DNA from: an uncultured Bacteroidales bacterium | GTDB lineage: Bacteria; Bacteroidota; Bacteroidia; Bacteroidales; UBA4417 | Reading direction: 5' to 3' | DNA length: 5,939 nucleotides | Assembly (NCBI GenBank): GCA_903917425.1 | Contig: CAIXAQ010000950.1 | Coordinates: 1-5,939 of the forward strand | Shown here: in pieces, positions 4,429 through 5,939 of the stretch | How the letters are laid out: every line of letters begins with the position of its first letter | Numbering within the stretch: the first letter of the stretch is position 1 | Made by a program: the position numbers and the translations under genes | Notes under the pieces: generated by a model | Databases searched by the model: none | What the model was told of the DNA's origin: nothing | What the model saw: the letters and a program-made list of their open reading frames with translations, nothing else

Positions 4429-5939
4429 CTACTCAACAATAAAACTTTTGACTGCCACGCTTTTATCAAAATTCACCTTCGCATAATATACTCCGGGCAG
4501 CAGATCGAGGTTAAACTCAAAAGTGTTTTTCCCCTGCAGATTTTCGGTATAAACTTCCCTTCCCAAAACATCAATTAAAGTAAATTTGATTTCTTTTGCC
4601 AAGAGGATATCGTCGGGGAAAGAAATTTTAAAATTACCCTTATTGGGCGACGGGAATATATTGAAAGCAAATTTATTAGCTTTCGGCAACTCAGGTTTGC
4701 TGAGTAAAAAGGATAGGTCTGTTGCCCAGATTCCCCTGCCAAAGGTTGAAACATAAATTTTATTGAGAGCTACATTAAATTCGATATCCGAAACAATTAC
4801 ATTGGGCAACCCGGTTGATTTGTTTTTCCAGGTGGTGGTTGAATTCTCCAGAACATAGACCCCGAGATCAGTTGCTATCATTACAAAGTCGTTACCGGGT
4901 ACTGTTTTAATGCAATTTACCGGGATATTGGGCAAATTGTATGAAATGTTTGTCCAGGTGGACCCTCCGTTTATCGACTTGTAGACTTTATTGCCTTCGC
5001 TAAACCCGGCAAAAGTGGCATAAACGATGTTTTTGTTTGTCTGGCTCACATCTACTGAAGTAATGTAAAGGGAATCGGGAGTACCTGCTGTGATATTGGT
5101 CCATGATAGTCCATCATTAAAACTTCGGTATAATTTGGCAGATTCGTTGTATTCGTAACGGACTCTTTTTCCTACGTATAAGGTATTGTTATCTGAATTG
5201 GCAACAGCCAGGGCCGAAATTTCGGTGTTGTAATACGTATTGGGAGGAAAAGCAGTGAGTCTTGTCCAGGACGATCCGTTATTAGTTGATTTCCACACGT
5301 TCTCGTAACCGGCATACAGAACGCCTGGGACTGAATAATTAGCAACCAAAGGGGTTGTCCATTCACCATTTTCTGACGATACGTTAGCCCAATTGTAAGG
5401 AAGCCCTCCGGTAGTTGTGAACCAAATGGTTCCATATTGACTTTCGCCTACCAATAAATTCGGATTTAACGGATCAAGATAGTTATCCATTCCGTCGCCA
5501 CCAAAAATGGTTTTCCACGATAGCCCGTTAAAATAAAAGGTAGCATTATCCTGGGCACCGGCAATTAAGCGGCCATCGGTAGTTTTCGAACTCGAAATAC
5601 GGTAAAAGGCAGTTATAGCCATTCCATCGCTCAAATTAGTCCAGATATTTGACCAGTTAGCCGCGATGGCAGGAGTACGGTAAAGCCCGCCATCGTTACA
5701 AACAAAAACATTTTTACTGATGGGTTGTGTTTCAATAAAGTGGATGTCGCCATGTATGGATGTACCATAATTTGTTGTCCAGTGAGTAGCCATGGTAAAT
5801 GTTGCCGCTCCATCAGTCGAAACCCAGATATTTACTCCGCCAGCATACACCGTGTTTTTATTTGTTGGATCGACGCACAAAGCCAGGTCGAAATTTCCCT
5901 GTCCCCCGACACCTGTTCCCGAATTTCCTCCTTCCAGGA
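4429..5939 (-). CDS. Secreted BNR/Asp-box repeat protein with T9SS type A sorting domain (5' end beyond window)
   Basis: The last 502 residues of a secreted protein; the frame is open to the right edge. The TTG at 5880 is an internal Leu, and residues before it (VGGQGNFDLALCVDP) continue the family pattern. It is a beta-propeller of the sortilin/BNR type. Asp-box motifs occur at about visible residues 40-47 (STDGAATF), 217-224 (STNNGSSW), 272-279 (SFNDGLSW) and 321-328 (SINGGSTW). Other typical pieces are CNDGGLY (80-86), GAQDN (127-131), GGDGMD (146-151) and GRGIW (400-404). Residues ~423-502 form the C-terminal type A sorting domain: NIFPSPNKGNF, IDVLGREVY, LPGVYYAKV, ending KSFIVE. This domain directs export through the type IX system, after which it is normally cleaved. 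Substrate unknown. The signal peptide and any catalytic domain would lie outside the window. A 157-bp gap separates it from atpB, so it is probably a separate transcription unit. Confidence 0.93.
   Translation of the reverse strand, partial: LEGGNSGTGVGGQGNFDLALCVDPTNKNTVYAGGVNIWVSTDGAATFTMATHWTTNYGTSIHGDIHFIETQPISKNVFVCNDGGLYRTPAIAANWSNIWTNLSDGMAITAFYRISSSKTTDGRLIAGAQDNATFYFNGLSWKTIFGGDGMDNYLDPLNPNLLVGESQYGTIWFTTTGGLPYNWANVSSENGEWTTPLVANYSVPGVLYAGYENVWKSTNNGSSWTRLTAFPPNTYYNTEISALAVANSDNNTLYVGKRVRYEYNESAKLYRSFNDGLSWTNITAGTPDSLYITSVDVSQTNKNIVYATFAGFSEGNKVYKSINGGSTWTNISYNLPNIPVNCIKTVPGNDFVMIATDLGVYVLENSTTTWKNKSTGLPNVIVSDIEFNVALNKIYVSTFGRGIWATDLSFLLSKPELPKANKFAFNIFPSPNKGNFKISFPDDILLAKEIKFTLIDVLGREVYTENLQGKNTFEFNLDLLPGVYYAKVNFDKSVAVKSFIVE

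Noticed and set aside
3117..4469. A longer atpB starting at 4469
   Set aside because: It would add 66 residues ahead of the signal peptide, overlap the end of the upstream gene and include the predicted promoter. ATG 4271 gives a normal exported N-terminus.
4429..5880. A complete gene starting at 5880
   Set aside because: The codon there is TTG within a continuous frame that stays open to the window edge, and the preceding residues fit the family. The gene is partial, not complete.

Overview
This window is a stretch of Bacteroidota (Bacteroidetes) chromosome. Every gene I can support lies on the minus strand, so transcription runs from high to low coordinates. Three things suggest the phylum. 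The rightmost gene ends in a type A sorting domain of the type IX secretion system. The ATP synthase a subunit has the long exported N-terminal domain seen in this phylum. The one good promoter candidate matches the Bacteroidota -33/-7 pattern (TTG, then TAnnTTTG), and most starts lack a Shine-Dalgarno sequence. I cannot fix the order or family from the sequence alone.

Layout, in the direction of transcription. Bases 5939 to 4429 hold the 3' part of a large secreted BNR/Asp-box repeat protein with a C-terminal T9SS domain; its 5' end is outside the window. Bases 4428 to 4272 are a 157-bp gap with a weak possible terminator and then a well-formed promoter. Next come atpB (subunit a), atpE (subunit c), atpF (subunit b), atpH (subunit delta) and atpA (subunit alpha, cut at the left edge about 40 codons before its expected end). 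This is the usual BEFHA order, and atpG would be expected just beyond base 1. No atpD or atpC (beta, epsilon) is present, and no atpI/atpZ-like gene lies directly upstream of atpB.

Together these genes encode the proton channel (a and c), the peripheral stalk (b and delta) and the non-catalytic head subunit (alpha) of an F-type ATP synthase. Subunit c lacks the classical sodium ligands, so proton coupling is the better prediction.

The genes themselves are ordinary. The unexpected material is in three intercistronic gaps. A strong 18-bp stem-loop begins about 10 nt after the atpE stop. A head-to-head array of 8-bp repeats fills the atpF-atpH gap almost exactly from stop codon to start codon. 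Two different 7-bp arrays occupy much of the atpH-atpA gap. I see no defence system, mobile element, CRISPR array, tRNA or rRNA. The gene content does not support a new biological system; the repeat-filled gaps are the best leads.
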